From the NCBI RefSeq assembly GCF_046298265.1, contig NZ_JBKAHK010000002.1, positions 1 to 64,000 on the forward strand: a DNA stretch of 64,000 bases. The letters run 5' to 3'. Below, piece by piece: positions 61,225 to 64,000 of this stretch. A model generated the notes under the pieces. It was not told the DNA's origin, ran no database searches, and saw only the letters and a list, made by a program, of their open reading frames with translations. The position numbers and the translations under genes are program-made. Within the stretch, counting starts at the first letter, position 1. Every line of letters starts with the position of its first letter. Source of the stretch: Gillisia xinjiangensis (GTDB taxonomy: Bacteria > Bacteroidota > Bacteroidia > Flavobacteriales > Flavobacteriaceae).

Positions 61225-63297
61225 TTGATCAATTTTACACTCATAAAAATTGCAATTTCCCTAATCGCGGGAATCGTCCTGGGATTTTATTTTAAATTCC
61301 CGGTTTCCTCCTTATTACCCTTTGGCCTGGTAGTGTTCATCAGTTTTATCTTTAGTTTTTTCAGAGCCCGAAAACTATTTTTTCAGGATGTTTTCTTCGG
61401 AATAAATTGTGCGCTGATATTCCTGTTCCTTGGTTTCCTGGGCGCTTCTCTGCAGCTTCCGGAAAACGACCCCGATCATTACATCCATCAAATTTCTGAA
61501 AATTCTAAGGTATCCGGTCAAATTTTCATTGCCGAAGTCACCGAAAAATTGAAACCGGGATTATTTCAGGATAAATACATTGTTTCGGTAAAAAGTATTC
61601 AGGATAAAGAAGCAACCGGCAAAATCCTTTTAAATATCACAAGAACTCCGGAGATGCAGGAATTCCAACCCGGAAACCTGCTGGCCTTGCCATTTCTCGT
61701 ATCAAATATAAATACACCCCTAAATCCGCATCAGTTCAATTACAGGGAATATATGGCTAATCTGGGAGTTTCAGGACAGCTTAATCTTAGCAGGAATGAA
61801 GTTCTGCAAATGCAGGTTTCCAATTCGGGAATAAGACCTCTGGCGGGGCAGGTTCGCAACAAAATAATCACCGAATTACGGCAGCACGAATTTGCTCCCC
61901 AGGAACTTGCTATTGTACAGGCGCTCCTGTTAGGACAACGACAGGATATAAGCCCTGAAATTTACAGCAATTATGCCGCCGCCGGAGTGATTCACATCCT
62001 GGCGGTATCTGGATTGCATGTTGGGATCATCCTGCTTTTATTAAACCATTTCTTAAAACCTGTAGAACGAATTCGTTATGGAAAACACCTAAAAACAATA
62101 CTTCTCATTTTTTTACTGTGGGGATTTGCGGTGCTGGCAGGTTTGTCTCCTTCTGTAGTTCGGGCTGTGAGCATGTTTTCCTTTATTGCCATAGCAATGC
62201 AACTCAACAGGCGCAGCAGCATACTCAACGCGCTCTTCACCTCCCTCATCTTTTTGCTGCTCATAAACCCGTATTTTATATTCCAGGTTGGATTTCAACT
62301 GAGTTATGCGGCAGTGCTTAGCATTGTTCTAATTCAACCACACCTGTTTGGTTTATTCACCCCCAGGTTTCGCCTCTTTAAATATATGTGGGGAATTTTA
62401 ACAGTAACCGGTGCCGCGCAAATTGGGGTTTTGCCGCTAAGTCTGTTTTACTTCCATCAGTTCCCGGGCTTGTTCTTTATTTCAAATTTAGTGATTCTAC
62501 CTTTTTTAGGTTTGCTGCTGGGGTTGGGAATCATGGTTATGCTGCTTGCTGTTGTTGGTCTTTTACCAGAACTTTTGACCCTCGTTTATGCAGAAATGAT
62601 TCAGCTTTTAAACGATTTCGTCTCTTTTATAGCTTCAAAAGAGGACTTCATATTTCAGGAAATTTACTCTTCAGCCTTGCTACTTATGGCTTCTTATCTC
62701 CTTGTATTTTCGTTTGTTTTTCTTCTGAAGAAGTTCAATTATCAAAATATAGTGTTCCTGCTTATAGCAACCGGGATTCTACAAACCGTATTTATTTACG
62801 AAAAGAATTCAGCTAATAGTGAAGAAGGGATCATTTTTCATAAAAGCAGAAATTCCATATTGGGAGAAAAAACCGGAAATCAACTGGTTTTACATCACAA
62901 CCTGGATACAACTGCCATTTCTCAAACCCTGATAAGGAGTTTTAAAACCGGTAAGAATATTAAGCATCTCGAGGAAATTCCACTTAAAAACCTTTATCAA
63001 ATAGCCGGGAAAACTATTTTCGTTATCGACAGCAGTGGGATTTTTGATATTCCTGGGTTAAAACCCCAGGTTATTTTACTGATTAACTCCCCCAAGATAA
63101 ATTTAGACCGGCTATTAACCCAAATGAATCCTGAAATGCTGGTGGCCGATGGAAGCAATTATCCCAGTTATATAAGCCGATGGCAAAAAACAGGGCAACA
63201 AAAAAAAGTCCCTTTTCACGCTACTGGCGAAAAGGGAGCTTTTATATTTTATAATTCCCAGGAAATTTTGGGAGGAACATCAGTTAACCCGGAATAA
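61225..63297 (+). CDS. comEC: ComEC/Rec2 family membrane protein
   Basis: A 690-residue DNA-uptake channel protein. The N-terminal part has two membrane helices followed by a DUF4131/OB-like region, then the Competence domain (VIHILAVSGLHVGIILLLLNHF with the conserved SGLHVG, and many helices to about residue 510). The C-terminal part corresponds in position to a metallo-beta-lactamase-like domain but lacks its HxHxDH motif, as in other Bacteroidota. No ATG exists at the N-terminus: the frame is bounded upstream by a TAG at 61201 and opens with TTG at 61225, the likely start. Confidence 0.9.
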   Translation: MINFTLIKIAISLIAGIVLGFYFKFPVSSLLPFGLVVFISFIFSFFRARKLFFQDVFFGINCALIFLFLGFLGASLQLPENDPDHYIHQISENSKVSGQIFIAEVTEKLKPGLFQDKYIVSVKSIQDKEATGKILLNITRTPEMQEFQPGNLLALPFLVSNINTPLNPHQFNYREYMANLGVSGQLNLSRNEVLQMQVSNSGIRPLAGQVRNKIITELRQHEFAPQELAIVQALLLGQRQDISPEIYSNYAAAGVIHILAVSGLHVGIILLLLNHFLKPVERIRYGKHLKTILLIFLLWGFAVLAGLSPSVVRAVSMFSFIAIAMQLNRRSSILNALFTSLIFLLLINPYFIFQVGFQLSYAAVLSIVLIQPHLFGLFTPRFRLFKYMWGILTVTGAAQIGVLPLSLFYFHQFPGLFFISNLVILPFLGLLLGLGIMVMLLAVVGLLPELLTLVYAEMIQLLNDFVSFIASKEDFIFQEIYSSALLLMASYLLVFSFVFLLKKFNYQNIVFLLIATGILQTVFIYEKNSANSEEGIIFHKSRNSILGEKTGNQLVLHHNLDTTAISQTLIRSFKTGKNIKHLEEIPLKNLYQIAGKTIFVIDSSGIFDIPGLKPQVILLINSPKINLDRLLTQMNPEMLVADGSNYPSYISRWQKTGQQKKVPFHATGEKGAFIFYNSQEILGGTSVNPE

Positions 63298-63323
63298 ACC
63301 GGAGGGCACGATAGGATTAAGTT

Positions 63324-63875
63324 TTAGTCTTTAAAACTGCCTTTAAAATTCTTTTCGTATGCCTGCCAGGCTTCAGGGGAATTCAACTTCATATAATCGT
63401 TATTGGCGATCATTTTTAGATAGATCTCAAGTTGTTGGGGAGTTCGATATCCCGTTACCGGGGCGATCACATTGGATTTTTCATCAAAAAACACAAGACT
63501 TGGATATCCTGAGATTTTCAGGGCATTTGCAAAAAAGTGCTGGCTATTCCTCCCCTTTCTTTCAGGATCGAAATTAGGATTTGTATACTTGAAATCTTTA
63601 TAGGTAATTTCTTCAGTCCCTTCAGCATTAAACTTTACTGCATAAAAATGTTTATTGATGAAATTGATCACATCTTTATTTGTGAACGTGTTTTTATCAA
63701 GGAGTTTGCATGGGCCACACCAGGTGGTATAAGCATCCATGAATATTTTCTTTGGTGCTTTTTTCTGTGCAGCCAAAGCTTCATTCATACTCATCCAATT
63801 GATCTCCTGCGCCTGGAATTCGGCTACGGAAAAAGTAAACAAAAGGATTCCAATTAGTAATTTTATATGCTTCAT
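63324..63875 (-). CDS. thioredoxin-fold periplasmic protein
   Basis: A 183-residue exported protein with signal peptide ending AEFQAQ (about residue 23) and a thioredoxin fold with active site TTWCGPCK (Cys53-Cys56), cis-Pro in SGYPSLVFF. An insertion between the active site and the C-terminal part (YKDFKYTNPNFDPERKGRN) is typical of Bacteroidota DUF255-like or thioredoxin_7 proteins. Probable disulfide reductase. Convergent with comEC (26 nt between stops). Confidence 0.9.
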   Translation of the reverse strand: MKHIKLLIGILLFTFSVAEFQAQEINWMSMNEALAAQKKAPKKIFMDAYTTWCGPCKLLDKNTFTNKDVINFINKHFYAVKFNAEGTEEITYKDFKYTNPNFDPERKGRNSQHFFANALKISGYPSLVFFDEKSNVIAPVTGYRTPQQLEIYLKMIANNDYMKLNSPEAWQAYEKNFKGSFKD

Positions 63876-64000
63876 ATGTTCGGAGTTTAAAGTTTCGTGA
63901 ACCTATGCAACTTTCATAGAATGAATTTTGCTATTTCAGCAATCCCCTTCATTGAATGTTTCATTCACTAAAAATATCAGTGAACAGGGGAAATTCAAAT

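Overview
The window looks like part of a flavobacterial chromosome (Bacteroidota, Flavobacteriaceae; the gene set would fit a Gramella- or Salegentibacter-like marine genus, which I infer rather than prove). The evidence is a 16S rRNA gene with typical Flavobacteriia features, Bacteroidota-type promoters (TTTG, about 20 nt, TAnnTTTG), SusC/SusD pairs, exosortase F, AT-rich spacers and a near absence of Shine-Dalgarno sequences.

Layout. 1-2690: 16S rRNA gene on the minus strand, with three tandem promoter-like repeats upstream. 2690-5400: a putative porin, then decayed remnants of an arylsulfotransferase-like gene and of a SusD gene. 5460-16140: two SusC/SusD nutrient-uptake operons on the minus strand. 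Both are preceded by nearly the same ~165-nt control region, with a palindrome placed at the predicted transcription start. 16690-26830: housekeeping and unrelated genes (rnhB, a large lipoprotein, lipB, a Pmp3/YqaE peptide, lysS, a zinc metalloprotease, an Spy/CpxP-like protein) and a cluster of REP-like palindromes at 19.9-20.1 kb.

27250-45230 is the most distinctive part: a copper (possibly also silver) handling island of fifteen minus-strand genes. In transcription order these are an HYC_CC_PP protein, CusA, CusC, a four-helix-bundle (IVP-type) protein, CusB, a His/Met-rich lipoprotein, a DUF2911 lipoprotein, a DUF305 membrane protein, a PepSY protein, a multicopper oxidase fused to a CopB-like outer-membrane barrel, a lipoprotein with 40 methionines, a DUF3347 lipoprotein, an AraC regulator with an HMA-like CxxC sensor domain, a 16-cysteine Csp-type copper-storage protein and a CopA P-type ATPase with two nearly identical HMA domains. 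Together they would pump cuprous ion out of the cytosol (CopA), store it (Csp), oxidise and bind it in the periplasm (oxidase, Met-rich and DUF3347 lipoproteins) and export it across the outer membrane (CusABC). A fragment of a second P-type ATPase 3' end lies about 1 kb beyond the island.

45340-63880: exosortase F and its partner, free-Met-sulfoxide reductase, an ABC permease, purH followed by the rod-shape operon mreBCD-mrdA-rodA, a tail-specific protease, surE, a small membrane protein, lpxB, an NlpC/P60 peptidase, comEC and a thioredoxin-fold protein. No CRISPR array, prophage, tRNA or intact insertion sequence was seen.
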